Positions 27,701-36,380 are shown, numbered from the stretch's first letter. The stretch is DNA of 64,000 nt from Streptomyces tendae (GCF_008632955.1 NZ_CP043959.1:3100001-3164000); one strand, 5' to 3'. Translations and numbers: made by a program. Notes: generated by a model not told the origin, from the letters alone.

Positions 27701-28429
27701 GATGACCGCGCCCTCGGGGCCCGCCTGCGGGTCGCGCAGCCGCAGACCGACGACGCGGTTCCCCGCGGTGTCGACGTCGACGTGGTACCCCCCGGAGTGA
27801 CGTACCGCGAGGGGGGTCCCGTCGGGAGCTCGGTCGAAGTCGACGCGGTTGCCGTTGCGATCGGATATCGCCGCCAGCGGCATGGTGAAGGCGGCCGTTC
27901 GGCGGCTGCCCTTCAGCACCGGGGCGAAATGCCGTGACACACCCGTGCGAGGATCGGTGACCCGCAGCGCCCCCTCCCGGGTGTCGTCCCAGACGAGAGG
28001 CCAACGAGGTCCGGCCACCGGGAAGACGGGACGGTCCGCCCCGGGCACCGGGTAGCAGAGGATCATGCCGTCCTCGGTGGCGAAGAGGACGCCGTCGTCG
28101 TCGAGCTCCAGGCGCTCGTCGAAGGTGGAGGCCCACGTTTCGCCGAACCAGTTGCCCCAGTGGTACGTGGAGAGATGTGTCCGGCGAAGGATCGCGGGCA
28201 GGACGCCTGGCAGGCCCACGTCGGTCTGCTCGATGAGCATCTCGCCGGAGACCATGTCGATCGGGTCGCCGTTCTTGCACCGTCCCTTGGCCGGCTTGCT
28301 GTTGGCGATCGCGTCGTCGCCGCCCTTGCGCAGACCCCGCCCCAACGCCCTCGTCATGCCTTTGAGGCCGGTTTTGCCGAGGGTCTTCAGCCCTTTGGCG
28401 AGTCCGCCGAGGGTGGTGAGGCCCTTCAT
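24716..28429 (-). CDS. RHS-repeat toxin, main part with C-terminal HNH/EndoVII-type nuclease
   Basis: The frame holds 1237 residues. It opens with a DUF6531-like region (DPIDMVSGEMLIEQTDV), continues with about 20 YD/RHS repeats (YDxxGNLTxxxxPDG type) and reaches the RHS core end RYYDPETGHYATPDPFGL near residue 1080. The last 130 residues are the variable toxin tip: TYEHKEAVVDHWNREGRN, NDPANMEAMD and NSSGGA match the His/Asn pattern of the HNH/EndoVII supergroup (GH-E-like). This frame is the 3' part of a longer gene whose 5' part lies in 28426-29343; four missing bases separate them. The RHS shell would encapsulate the nuclease before delivery into rival cells. Confidence 0.85.
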   Translation of the reverse strand: MKGLTTLGGLAKGLKTLGKTGLKGMTRALGRGLRKGGDDAIANSKPAKGRCKNGDPIDMVSGEMLIEQTDVGLPGVLPAILRRTHLSTYHWGNWFGETWASTFDERLELDDDGVLFATEDGMILCYPVPGADRPVFPVAGPRWPLVWDDTREGALRVTDPRTGVSRHFAPVLKGSRRTAAFTMPLAAISDRNGNRVDFDRAPDGTPLAVRHSGGYHVDVDTAGNRVVGLRLRDPQAGPEGAVILRYVYDEAGDLTELHDSTGSPYRFRYDLAGRIESWTDRIGSWFRFTYDDRDRVVRGDGVDGILSCAIDYDEENHCTRYTDSLGRTTTYRHNTRMQLVSTTDALGQTTRNRWDDQDRLVERTDALGNTYRYSYDEAGNLTRVVRPDGSVLSAAYNDLHLPVTVTESDGVAWHHSYDERGNRIATRDPLGSVTSYTYDSVGFLTGVTDALGHRRTAVGSAVGLPVELTDALGGVTTVEHDAFGRTVSVTDPLGRTTKIGWTPEGRVSWRRAGDGPAERFEWDAAGNLVRYTDQAGHVSEYTPTHFHLAAARVRADGARYTFDYDTELNLVSVTHPEGACWTYTYDEANRVVAETDFNGRTVTYDVDAAGGLRALTNGAGQVIGFGRDALGRTTSVVHDGYTTELRYDTMGNLVEQVSPDVRVDSSYDAMGRLLAEAVNGHVTTYRYDALGRRVERRTPSGVVSTWSYDAAGRPERLEATGHRMDFRFDAGGRETARTLPHGVTLGQAWDDADRLTAQTLSRDPQDAEAALLQHRTYSYRPDGHLLELAELTTGTRRFDLDPAGRVTTVHARDWTETYAYDGLGNVSAATTPTTPPEDARREFTGTLLHRCGRTRYQRDGEGRIVRTVRRLLSGQKRVRTFHWDSQNRLVETVTPNGSRWRYSYDPSGRRLAKRRHTDDGAVAEEVLFVWDGARIAEQITSDGKSTTWDYAPGSHLPLTQVDGRAGDPGAGTRFHAVVTDLSGAPAELIAEDGELAWQRRTTLWGSMLPAGTTPTAESRTECPLRFPGQYADAETGWHYNHHRYYDPETGHYATPDPFGLFPAPNDTAYVPNPYRWIDPLGLYRDTGNGRYARDPDAPETKHNRKSEYPSSYRESTHDEMTKNWTLEGAHQGQRPLDKHGNKIPRDQLTWFDSNGDIIWDPTNPGSKPFHETVTYEHKEAVVDHWNREGRNTDRAARNDFYNDPANMEAMDKAKNSSGGAMMEARYSQETGPNYSCS

Positions 28430-29343
28430 GCCGGGTATGCAGTCCAGCGCGGCCAGTCCGACGTCCCAGAGGGACGCTTGCCCTTTGAGTATTTGTAGAG
28501 CGTGTCGGCGAGGACGACGAGGGCGGCGATCAGGACGATCGCGCCGAGGATCGGCCGCCGATGATCATCGCGACGATGCCGACGACCGCCACCACGATCT
28601 TGCAGGCGGCGACGATGTTGTCCCAGTTGTCGGTGAACCAGTCGCCGATCTCCTCCCACCACGACCGGTTCTGGATCCCGCGTCGGAGGCCTCGTCGATC
28701 TTCGACTTCGCGTCCGCGCCGCCTCCTCACGCATCTTCCGCGCGTCCGCGGCCATCTTCTTCGCCGCGTCCAAAGCGTTCTGCGCGGACGTGACGTCCGA
28801 CTGCGCCTTCGTGTGCGCGCTCTTGGCGCTCTGCACGTCCCGGGTCGCGGCCCGCACCTTCGCCTCGTCGGGCTTGTCCGTGTCCGACTTCGACCCCGTC
28901 GGGTCGTCCTTGTACTTGTCGGCCTCCTTCGTCGCCCGCCCCACCCACGAATCCGCCGACGCCAGCTTCGACTTCGCCGACGTCAGATCCGCCTGCGCCT
29001 CACGCGCCTTCGCCAGCGCCTTGTCCGCCAGCGCCTGCGCCCGCTCCAGCTTCGGCCAGTAGTCCGCCAGCGCGTCCCCGCACAGCGCGTACGACTTCTC
29101 CAGCTTCTTCAAGTTCTTCGGAACGCCGGAGAACTCCTCCTTGAACACCTCCGCCGACTTCCCCGCCCACTCCGCCAGCGTCCCCTCACCGGCCATCCCC
29201 TTCACCAGACGCAACGCCTCGGAGACGTCGTCGGCGAAGTCGTGCAGGAACCTCGCGAGCTTGCGCACCCGCTCCGGGTCACCGGGCGTCGGATCCCTGT
29301 CCAGATCAAGGACATGCCAATCACTCGGCCGGTGACCCACCAT
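28426..29343 (-). CDS. N-terminal T7SS-signal part of the RHS toxin, frameshifted
   Basis: Residues 1-205 (ATG 29343) form a WXG100-like helical domain with WAG in LAEWAGKSAEVF and a long Ala/Lys coiled coil, as in putative T7SS-secreted proteins. From about 28730 to 28450 the frame is broken four times. The correct readings are KSKIDEASD, NRSWWEEIGDWF, PILGAIVLIAALVV and SLWDVGLAALDC, each in the next frame, and each join needs one extra G or C in a short run. With four bases restored, 24716-29343 becomes one ORF of 1543 residues that includes a hydrophobic hairpin before the RHS part. As the sequence stands the gene is split. Confidence 0.7.
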   Translation of the reverse strand: MVGHRPSDWHVLDLDRDPTPGDPERVRKLARFLHDFADDVSEALRLVKGMAGEGTLAEWAGKSAEVFKEEFSGVPKNLKKLEKSYALCGDALADYWPKLERAQALADKALAKAREAQADLTSAKSKLASADSWVGRATKEADKYKDDPTGSKSDTDKPDEAKVRAATRDVQSAKSAHTKAQSDVTSAQNALDAAKKMAADARKMREEAARTRSRRSTRPPTRDPEPVVVGGDRRLVHRQLGQHRRRLQDRGGGRRHRRDDHRRPILGAIVLIAALVVLADTLYKYSKGKRPSGTSDWPRWTAYPA

Positions 29344-29540
29344 CCCGCAACCCCCGTCACGCGCACATCGTCAACACCCGTATACGCACGTGAACTTACA
29401 CAGCACAGCAGTGCGAGGAAAGCTCCCCGGGTGCTCCGCGGCCGGAGCCCTCACGGCACTACCTCGGGGCCTTGGCAACCACAGCGTCGAAGGCACAACC
29501 GGCCGCCGCACAACCGCGCACGGCCGCACCGGGATGGTCC

Positions 29541-29582
29541 GGTGGGTGGGGACCGGTCCCGCGGGGCCGGCCCCCACCCACC
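29541..29582 (-). terminator. Terminator hairpin after GH81 gene
   Basis: GGTGGGTGGGG (29541-29551) and its complement (29572-29582) form an 11-bp stem 13 bp past the GH81 stop codon; the loop itself can pair further. Confidence 0.75.
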
Positions 29583-29594
29583 GCTCTCAGCGGC

Positions 29595-32381
29595 TCAGCT
29601 GTACGGAATGACCAGTACCGACTTGTCCGTGCCCGTCTGCAGCTTCGAGGTGCCGTTGCCGATGGCGCTCCACACCTCGAGGCGCACCGTGCCGCCCCTG
29701 AGGTTGCTCAGGGTGCCTGTGGCGGACTTGAGGCCGCGAGCCTGGGTGTACTCCTCCCAGCCCGTCACCGGGTCGGTCGCGAAGTAGTGGTACGTCTCCG
29801 TCCGGTCGAAGCTGCCGTCACCGGTGAAGTCGTAGCTCACCCGGGCCTGTTGACCGAGACCGACCGTCGTGCCCGCGTCGATCTGGAGGCGGAAGGCGGT
29901 CTGCCCGCCGGAGGAGAGCGTGCCGTTGACGCCCCGCACCTCGTAGACCAGAGGCTGGTACGGCGTGCCGTCGTGGTTGGCGCCGTTGGCGGAGGCGATC
30001 GTGTCGCTGCCCGCCGTCCCGCCGGTCGCCGTGGTCAGGACACCGCCGGCGCGCAGCTGGAAGGTGTTGCCGGTCGGCGGCTCCGGGTCCGGATCCGGGT
30101 CGGGGTCCGTGGAGCCGGTCCCCGTGCCGGTCGCCGTCGAACGGGCCGGCACGGACAGCGTCTTGCCGTCGGAGAAGGTCACCGTGCGGGCGGTCGAACC
30201 GTGGTTGTGGGCCGCGTAGGTCCGGGTCGTGCCCTTGGTGAACACGGCGGAGGTCGGGATGTCACCCGTCACCGTCGCGTCCGGGGCACCGAGAGCGGCG
30301 AGGCTGTTGATCCAGTGGTAGGTGTGTGCCTTCGACTCACCCTCTTCCGGTGTGTAGCCGCCGTTGCCCGCGTCCCACTTGGCCTTCGCCGAGGCAGGGT
30401 CGGCGAACGACTCGAACTCCCAGAGCAGGTCGCGCCATTCGACGGCGGGGCCGCCGTTCTCCCGTTCCATCTCGGCGAGGTTGCGCCGGATCGCGGCCTT
30501 CTCACCGCCGAGGTGCAGCGAACCGCCGGTCACGGGCAGGACGTTGATGCCGTGGATCTCCTCGGGGTTGGCGGTCCACCAGGTGGAGTAGGCGGCGCCG
30601 CTGCCCCACACCATGCCGGCCGTGTCGTGCCCGAACGAGGACGGGAAGACCTGCTCGTCGGCGTCGAACCAGTACTGGGCGATCGACTCCGACTCCGTGG
30701 TCAGCAGGAACGTGCCTAGGTCGCGCAGCGACGTGTCACCGGTCGCGGAGCCCCAGAGGACGAGGGCCGCGCTCAGGTTGGTGGACTCCGACGAGGACTC
30801 CTGGTTGTTGCCCGCCGCGAAACCCTGGTGGCCGGAGGCCCAGCCGTGACCCGCGTACACGTCGAAGCCGCGCAGGAAGGGGAACGCGGAGTCCGTGCGG
30901 TTGGGGTTGGCGGTGTCCCGGACGAGGGTCTTGACCATACCGCCCCAGGCGGAGTCTGCGGCCCAGGACGGGTCGTACTGGGCCACGATAGCCGCCGCGT
31001 AGACGTAGTAACCGTAGTGGAAGTGGTGGTCGTTCAGCTCGGCGTCACTGCCGTAGGAGGCCGGGTAACCGGTGAGCGTCTTCCAGTCCTTGTCGTAGCT
31101 GAACTCGTTCGCGCCGCCGGCCGTGAACCAGTCCTGGAGCCGGCCCTTCATCAGGTTCAGCATCCGGTCGCGGATGCCGGTCTCACCGATCTGCTCGGCC
31201 ACGGGTACCAGTTGGGCGAGACGGCCCAGCGCCTTGCCGGTCCAGTAGGTGTCGACGGCCCCGGAGAAGGGGTCGGAGGCGTTCACCACGTCGTTCAGGT
31301 AGCCGCGCAGCCGGGCGGCGTCCACGCCGTTCGACTTCGGCAGCGCGGGCAGCACCGCCGCCGCCTTCTGGGTGGTGGTGAAGGAAGCCGCCTCGCGCAC
31401 CTTCATGGTGCCGCGCGGCGAGACGTACGTGTACGAGGTGAGGGGGTCCGTGGTGTGCAGCCACTGGTGGCGGTAGAGGGCCTGGAGCGTGCCGCGCTCG
31501 GTGCCCTCCTGCGCCTCGGTGGTGAGCGTGTACGTCGCCCTGACGGTGCCCCCGGAGTAGTTCCAGGTCACCTTGGAGTCGGTGACGAAGCTGTACGCGT
31601 ACTTCTTGAACGTCGCCAGCGCGCCGGTGGACGGCAGCACGGCGACGGAGAAGTAGTCCTTGCCGCCCAGACCGGCGCTGACGGTGGAGCCGGACACGTT
31701 CCAGTCGCTGCCGGTGGGTGCGAAGAGGGCGTAGTGGTGGCCGGCGACGGTGATGCCGAGGACGTTGCCCTGGTCGGCGAAGACGCTGGGCGCGCCGGCG
31801 GTGGTGATCTGCGCGTTGCCGCCGGTTCCCTTGGCGTACACGAACGGGGAGCCGTGTCCGATGGTGGTGCGCAGGGTGCGGGCGCCGTCGGACCAGTAGG
31901 GGGTGACCGTCCAGTCGGACCAGGCGTCGGCCTTGGTGTCGGGGGAGTTGAGGCCGGTCAGCCCGATGGTGAGGTCGCGCTTGTGGGCGTACTCGTACTG
32001 GCGGCCGTCGCCGGTGATCGTGGGCGACGTCGGGTAACCGACGTCCAGTCCGCCGGCGGTGGCCTGGTAGGTGAGGGGGTGCCCGTACATGGGGGTCGAG
32101 TACGGGTTGTCGCCGTAGCGCTGGAAGGCGAGGGAGGACCACCAGTCGTTGGTCGGCACGGGCCGGTTCCTGGCGGTGGCGGTCACCTTGGGCGTGACCG
32201 GCGTTCCCGTGTTGGTGGTGGGGCCGGACGTGCCGGCCGGCCGGGTGTCGGAGTAACTGCCGGAGCCTACGGGGATGGTGGCGGCGGCTGCGGGGGCGGC
32301 GGCCGGGCCGGCCAGGCCGACGGCGGCGAGGGCCGAGGCCAGCAGCAGAACGGTGGCCGGTCTGGTGCGTGGGGATGGCAT
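29595..32381 (-). CDS. Secreted GH81 endo-beta-1,3-glucanase with CBM56
   Basis: The protein has 928 residues. The ATG at 32381 has GAGGTGA upstream and a signal peptide (residues 1-34, cleavage near PAAAA). The GH81 catalytic domain spans about 40-745: DHHFHYGY (Asp451) and GNNQESSSE (Glu528, Glu532) are the family's catalytic motifs. A short linker with repeated Asp-Pro (DPDPDPDPEPP) leads to a C-terminal module (about 795-928) that looks like CBM56, a beta-1,3-glucan binder (DFTGDGSFDRTETY, YFATDPVTGWEEY). It would digest laminarin, curdlan or fungal cell wall outside the cell. A palindromic operator overlaps its promoter. Confidence 0.92.
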   Translation of the reverse strand: MPSPRTRPATVLLLASALAAVGLAGPAAAPAAAATIPVGSGSYSDTRPAGTSGPTTNTGTPVTPKVTATARNRPVPTNDWWSSLAFQRYGDNPYSTPMYGHPLTYQATAGGLDVGYPTSPTITGDGRQYEYAHKRDLTIGLTGLNSPDTKADAWSDWTVTPYWSDGARTLRTTIGHGSPFVYAKGTGGNAQITTAGAPSVFADQGNVLGITVAGHHYALFAPTGSDWNVSGSTVSAGLGGKDYFSVAVLPSTGALATFKKYAYSFVTDSKVTWNYSGGTVRATYTLTTEAQEGTERGTLQALYRHQWLHTTDPLTSYTYVSPRGTMKVREAASFTTTQKAAAVLPALPKSNGVDAARLRGYLNDVVNASDPFSGAVDTYWTGKALGRLAQLVPVAEQIGETGIRDRMLNLMKGRLQDWFTAGGANEFSYDKDWKTLTGYPASYGSDAELNDHHFHYGYYVYAAAIVAQYDPSWAADSAWGGMVKTLVRDTANPNRTDSAFPFLRGFDVYAGHGWASGHQGFAAGNNQESSSESTNLSAALVLWGSATGDTSLRDLGTFLLTTESESIAQYWFDADEQVFPSSFGHDTAGMVWGSGAAYSTWWTANPEEIHGINVLPVTGGSLHLGGEKAAIRRNLAEMERENGGPAVEWRDLLWEFESFADPASAKAKWDAGNGGYTPEEGESKAHTYHWINSLAALGAPDATVTGDIPTSAVFTKGTTRTYAAHNHGSTARTVTFSDGKTLSVPARSTATGTGTGSTDPDPDPDPEPPTGNTFQLRAGGVLTTATGGTAGSDTIASANGANHDGTPYQPLVYEVRGVNGTLSSGGQTAFRLQIDAGTTVGLGQQARVSYDFTGDGSFDRTETYHYFATDPVTGWEEYTQARGLKSATGTLSNLRGGTVRLEVWSAIGNGTSKLQTGTDKSVLVIPYS

Positions 32382-32412
32382 GCGTCACCTCAAGTCGTGA
32401 CAGGGGGAGGCT

Positions 32413-32428
32413 CTGAGAGCGCTCTCAG
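32413..32428. promoter_or_regulatory. LacI-type operator of GH81 gene
   Basis: CTGAGAGCGCTCTCAG is a perfect 16-bp palindrome with the central CG typical of LacI-family operators. It lies just downstream of the -10 box and 31 bp before the start codon, so a bound repressor would block transcription. No LacI gene is adjacent. Confidence 0.75.
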
Positions 32429-32436
32429 ATGGCCGG

Positions 32437-32466
32437 AACGTAAAGCCCATGTAATTCACGTGTCAA
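32437..32466 (-). promoter_or_regulatory. Promoter of GH81 gene
   Basis: On the minus strand, TTGACA (32466-32461) is followed by an 18-nt spacer and TACGTT (32442-32437), a near-consensus vegetative promoter. The operator at 32413-32428 covers the expected start of transcription. Confidence 0.7.
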
Positions 32467-32619
32467 TAGTTTGAACACAACCAGGTGCAAGGGGACTTGA
32501 GTGTTGTCAGGTCTTCGAAGTGCTGCACGGCTCCGTCCGTCGTGCTGCGCTGCGGATCCGCATCTGCTTTGCGGCCGTTGGCCGATTTGCGTGTGTGGCT
32601 GCTGACGATGGATATCGTG

Positions 32620-32638
32620 AGTGGTGCAGATCACCACT
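32620..32638. repeat. Inverted repeat before DUF262 relic
   Basis: AGTGGTG and CACCACT are 7-bp arms around CAGAT, immediately upstream of the DUF262 fragment. It may be the operator or leader hairpin of the lost gene. Confidence 0.4.
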
Positions 32639-32640
32639 AG

Positions 32641-32901
32641 CGTGTTGGGGGTGGCACGGGACTGGCGAACGAAAAGATCATCTCCAAGGTCGAGAACCTG
32701 TTGCACGGTCACATCGTCATCCCGTCCGTCCACCGAGACTTCGTGTGGATGCGACCTGACGTGCGTGATCTGTTCGACTCCCTCTACCGCGGCTATCCGG
32801 TCGGCGCGCTGCTGCTGTGGAAGACGGGGCCGACCATGCCTTTCGAGACAGCTGCCGCGGTCCAGACCCAGAAGTCCTGCCAGGTGCACGCCGGTCCTTA
32901 G
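32641..32901 (+). pseudogene. DUF262 (GmrS-type) N-terminal relic
   Basis: The frame open from 32641 to TAG 32899-32901 encodes NEKIISKVENLLHGHIVIPS, then RDFVWMRPDVRDLFDSLYRG and YPVGALLLWK. This matches the first 60 residues of DUF262/GmrSD proteins. The family's nucleotide-binding motif (DGQQR) and all the rest are missing, and there is no ATG in frame. The family includes type IV modification-dependent restriction enzymes and phage-defence proteins. The piece is a truncated remnant; nothing recognisable follows up to 33096. Confidence 0.7.
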
Positions 32902-33096
32902 AGGGGGGTTGTCCGCCCGGTCATTGACCAGGTTCACCGTGCTACTGACGAGCGGGGGCCCCGTAGGGCCGGGAGCCTGAAGCCCGCTGTGAGCATGGGG
33001 CGGGCGTGTCACCAGCGACGACGCTTGCACGGCCGCGCTTGCGCGCTGCCGGGGCACGGCGGAGGAGTGGCGCGGTGCCCCCGCCGGGCGAAGAGG

Positions 33097-34245
33097 TCAG
33101 CTTCGGCGACACCGCTCCCGGAGCTCCGCCAGAATCGCCTCCTCGCGGGAGTCGAGGTCACCGTCCACGCCGGCCACGCGCTCGGCGGCGTCGAGCACGT
33201 CGCCGAGGTCTCCCGTCTCGTCGGCCACCCGCTTCCACACGTCCGCCGGGTCGATGTCGACGACCTGGGCGAGTCGTTCGTCGGCCACGCCGTGCCGCTC
33301 ACGGACGGCCCTCACGAGATGCCGCATCAGCAGTGCCTCGTCGTCGGCGATCTTGGCCTTGGCGTTCGCCCGGAGGACGAGCCAGGCGACCCAGAGCATC
33401 AGCTCCGGGTGCAGGCTGCGCTCGCTCAGCCCCTCGGCCAGTTCGATGATCCGCGCCTCGTTCCTGAACACGGCCCGTGCGTGCCGGCCGGCCACGAGCG
33501 TGGTGTAGCGGTTGAGCAGGACGGCAAGGGGGACGCCGACCAGGGGGATGCCGATCTTGATGACGTTGCGTTGGAGGAGGTGCTTCCCGACGACGGGGAG
33601 CGCCCTCCCGGCGGTGAGCACCGATCCTGAGTAGAAGCGCTTGACCAACGGTCGCACCATGACCGGGATCGCTTTGGTCACGGTTTTGTTGGCCGCTTCC
33701 CCGCTCTTGATGGTGAAGGCCACGCGGATGAGCTTCCATAGGTCCTCGGGGTCATGCACATTGATCGGCACCCGGTAGAGGACGGAGATGTCGTAGGTTA
33801 GGCGGAGCTGAAGCTGGGAGATGAACGCGACGTCGGCCATCACAGTCGTCAAGGCCGCGGGGACGGTTGCGGGGGAGGCACCCCCGGCAGTGCCGATGGT
33901 CGCGGCGACAGTTGCAGTGTACGCGCCGGCGGAGAGCCCGCCTTCGAGCGCGGCGTAGCGGGCCGCCATCTTGATCCGCTGGTCCACGACGACGTCCGCG
34001 GGCACGCCCGCGTACCGGTCCTGGAAGTACTGCCAGTCGACCTTCTCGGTGTACGCGTTCATCGCGTGGGCGGCGAGCTTGGTGAACCAGTTGCCCGACT
34101 TGATGTCGTCCCCGCTCAGGCCCTTGACGAAGTCCTTGATCTGGGCCTGTTCCTCTTCCACGACCTTCCGGTCGGCGGTCTCGTCGACACCGTCCACGTC
34201 AATGTCGGCGTCGATGTCGGCAGCGTGCGTCGGCGCATCTTTCAT
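33097..34245 (-). CDS. Hypothetical protein with EcsC-like middle and TerB-like C-terminus
   Basis: The protein has 382 residues from ATG 34245, with GGGGGAA upstream. An acidic N-terminus (Asp-rich, residues 8-35) is followed by a helical region with YAALEGGLSAGAYTATVAATIG and VMADVAFISQLQLRLTYDISVLY, which recalls EcsC-family proteins. Hydrophobic patches near residues 125-150 and 225-255 suggest membrane association without clear spanning helices. The last 75 residues (LLMRHLVRAVRERHG, VAGVDGDLDSREEAILAEL) resemble a TerB-type acidic helical domain. Both matches are by eye. It stands alone in an accessory stretch. Confidence 0.55.
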   Translation of the reverse strand: MKDAPTHAADIDADIDVDGVDETADRKVVEEEQAQIKDFVKGLSGDDIKSGNWFTKLAAHAMNAYTEKVDWQYFQDRYAGVPADVVVDQRIKMAARYAALEGGLSAGAYTATVAATIGTAGGASPATVPAALTTVMADVAFISQLQLRLTYDISVLYRVPINVHDPEDLWKLIRVAFTIKSGEAANKTVTKAIPVMVRPLVKRFYSGSVLTAGRALPVVGKHLLQRNVIKIGIPLVGVPLAVLLNRYTTLVAGRHARAVFRNEARIIELAEGLSERSLHPELMLWVAWLVLRANAKAKIADDEALLMRHLVRAVRERHGVADERLAQVVDIDPADVWKRVADETGDLGDVLDAAERVAGVDGDLDSREEAILAELRERCRRS

Positions 34246-34376
34246 GGCGCGTTCCCCCCAGACATTTCCGCGGTCGGCCGGGCCGACGGGACGCGTGCCC
34301 CGGCTGCCGTCTCCGCGTGAAGCTTCGTCGAGCGCGGCTCATCAGCCGCGCGACGTCCTCCCCATAAGGCGCAACT

Positions 34377-34939
34377 TTAGCGTCTCGGGGGGCGATCGGA
34401 GCCGCGTCGGGCTGCTGTTCCACCGTTGGCGCCCTGCCGCTGTGGGAGGCGCGGGTCCGGCTCGGCGGAACCGGGCACGTCGACGGACGCCCACACGGTC
34501 TTGCCGGGACCGCCCAGGCGGTCGGTGACGCCCCAGTCGTCGGCCAGGGAGGCGACGAGGAGGAGACCGCGGCCGGACTCGGACTCGGTGTCCATGGTGG
34601 AGAGGGCGGGGACGGACAGCCACCGTTCGGCGCGGGTGTCGGAGACTTCCACGCGTAGCCGTCCGCCCCCGGCCTCGGCGGCCAGCCTCACATGGAAGAC
34701 CCACCCGGGACGCGTCCGTGCAGCACGGCATTGGCGCACAGTTCCGCGGTGATCAGGGTGAGCGTCTCGTTGACGGGGCTGTCGTAGGGGTGGCCCCAGG
34801 AGTGAAGGCACTGAGCCACGAAGAGCCGGGCCAAGCAGGCGCCGCGCGGGGTGGAGGTCAACGCCATGGCGAGCTCGGCGGAAGAGTCAGCGCCGGAAGC
34901 CACCGGCACGCCTGTCTCAGCGGAGGAAGTGCTGTGCAT
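34377..34939 (-). pseudogene. RsbW-type anti-sigma/ATP-binding protein, one frameshift
   Basis: The gene starts at ATG 34939. The first part reads LARLFVAQCLHSWG and ELCANAVLHGRVPG, the N box of HATPase_c_2 domains. The frame then breaks near 34700 and continues as FHVRLAAEAGGGRLRVEVSD and SGRGLLLVASLADDWGV, the G1 and G2 boxes. One extra G in the GGG run of GGTGGGTC joins both into a normal protein of about 187 residues. Such small kinases inhibit sigma factors or act with DUF397 partners in Streptomyces. As it stands, the ATP site is split over two frames. Confidence 0.7.
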
Positions 34940-35282
34940 GCCGTCAGAGTGGGGCCGGTGATCGGCGTGTTACCAGCAGGTGCGCCTGTACGGGAGGGGG
35001 CTGTACATGTCTGGGTGCCGTCGTGTGGCGTCAAGGAAGCCGACGCAACCGTCCGTCGAGGGCCATCCGGCACATCAGCCGTATCCCTCCGGGCGAGGTC
35101 ACCTGAGCACCGTCCAGATTGCACTTCCGGTTGGGTTCGTCGCAGCTGCCCTCGACCGCCATGCGCACCCACCCTTGACGCCCCGACCGGCATCCCCCAT
35201 CCGGCCTGGGCTCTTCCCTGTCCGGACGCACCGCCCCCGTCCGCTTGACTTCGAGAGCACTCCAATTCGTAGCGTTTTGGAC
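34940..35282. other. Gap with one weak small ORF
   Basis: This 343-bp gap lies between divergent genes. On the minus strand 35162-35031 encodes 43 residues with two Cys (GSCDEPNRKCNLDG) and coding-like third positions, but its ribosome-binding site is weak and no family is known. The right end carries the promoter of the next gene. Confidence 0.35.
35245..35275 (+). promoter_or_regulatory. Promoter of SDR gene, probably leaderless
   Basis: TTGACT (35245-35250), a 19-nt spacer and TAGCGT (35270-35275) precede the ATG at 35283 by only 7 nt, so the transcript would start at or next to the start codon. Confidence 0.5.
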
Positions 35283-36245
35283 ATGAGTACAGGACAGCAC
35301 AAGATCGGCTCCGGTTTCGGAGCGACCAGCACCGCGGACGAGGTCCTGGCGGGCATCGATCTCACCGGGAAGCTCGCGATCGTCACGGGCGGCTACTCCG
35401 GGATCGGCCTGGAGACCACCCGGGCCCTCACACGGGCCGGCGCCCACGTCGTCGTCCCCGCCCGCCGCCGGTCCACCGCCGACGAGGCGCTGGCCGGTCT
35501 GAGCGGCGTCGAGGTGGACGAGCTCGACCTGGCGGACCAGGACAGCGTCCGCGGCTTCGCCGAACGGTTCCTGGCCGGCGGCCGGACCATCGACATCGTG
35601 ATCGACAGCGCCGGCATCATGGCCTGCCCGGAGACCCGGGTCGGACCCGGCTGGGAGGCCCAGTTCGCCACCAACCACCTGGGGCACTTCGCCATGGTCA
35701 ACAGGCTCTGGCCGGCGATCGAGCCCGGTGGCGCCCGGGTGGTGTCGGTGTCCTCGCGCGCCCACCACTACTCCGGCATCCGCTGGGACGACGTCCAGTG
35801 GCGCCAGGGCTACGACAAGTGGCATGCCTACGGGCAGGCCAAGACCGCGAACGCCCTGTTCGCCGTTCAGCTCGACCGGCTCGCGGCCGACCGCGGTGTC
35901 CGGGCCTTCTCGCTGCACCCTGGTGGCATCCTCACGCCTCTTCAACGCCATCTGCCCCGCGAGGAGATGATCGCCAACGGCTGGATCGACGAGGAGGGCA
36001 ACGAGATCCCCCAGCCTGGCTTCAAGACGCCCGAGCAGGGCGCCGCGACGCAGGTGTGGGCGGCGACCTCCCCCCAGCTGTCGGGCCTGGGCGGCCTGTA
36101 CCTGGAGGACTGCGACGTCGCCGAGCCGGCCCCGGCCGACGGCCAGCGCGTCGGGGTGAAGGACTGGGCGACCGACCCTGAGCAGGCGGCCCGGCTGTGG
36201 GCCCTGTCGGCGGAGCTGACCGGCGTGGACGCCTTCGCAGGGTGA
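35283..36245 (+). CDS. SDR family oxidoreductase (retinol dehydrogenase-like)
   Basis: The protein has 320 residues from ATG 35283; the frame runs open upstream but only this start follows a promoter. The cofactor site is TGGYSGIG, followed by VVVPARR, whose arginines favour NADP(H). The catalytic motif is SVSSRAHH with YGQAK (YxxxK). The length and the C-terminal part (GAATQVWAATSPQL, GGLYLEDCDV) match the extended SDRs annotated as retinol or WW-domain oxidoreductase-like. Substrate unknown; no linked pathway genes. Confidence 0.88.
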   Translation: MSTGQHKIGSGFGATSTADEVLAGIDLTGKLAIVTGGYSGIGLETTRALTRAGAHVVVPARRRSTADEALAGLSGVEVDELDLADQDSVRGFAERFLAGGRTIDIVIDSAGIMACPETRVGPGWEAQFATNHLGHFAMVNRLWPAIEPGGARVVSVSSRAHHYSGIRWDDVQWRQGYDKWHAYGQAKTANALFAVQLDRLAADRGVRAFSLHPGGILTPLQRHLPREEMIANGWIDEEGNEIPQPGFKTPEQGAATQVWAATSPQLSGLGGLYLEDCDVAEPAPADGQRVGVKDWATDPEQAARLWALSAELTGVDAFAG

Positions 36246-36380
36246 CGGCGTTGCGCGCACCCGACTCGCCTTCAGGCGTGTAGGTGATCAACCGCATGTA
36301 CCCGAGCGCCTTCGTGGCGCATGGCCTTCGCAGCTGGGGCCGCCAGTCGGCGGTCAGCGGGCGGTGTTACGTTCCGTCGC

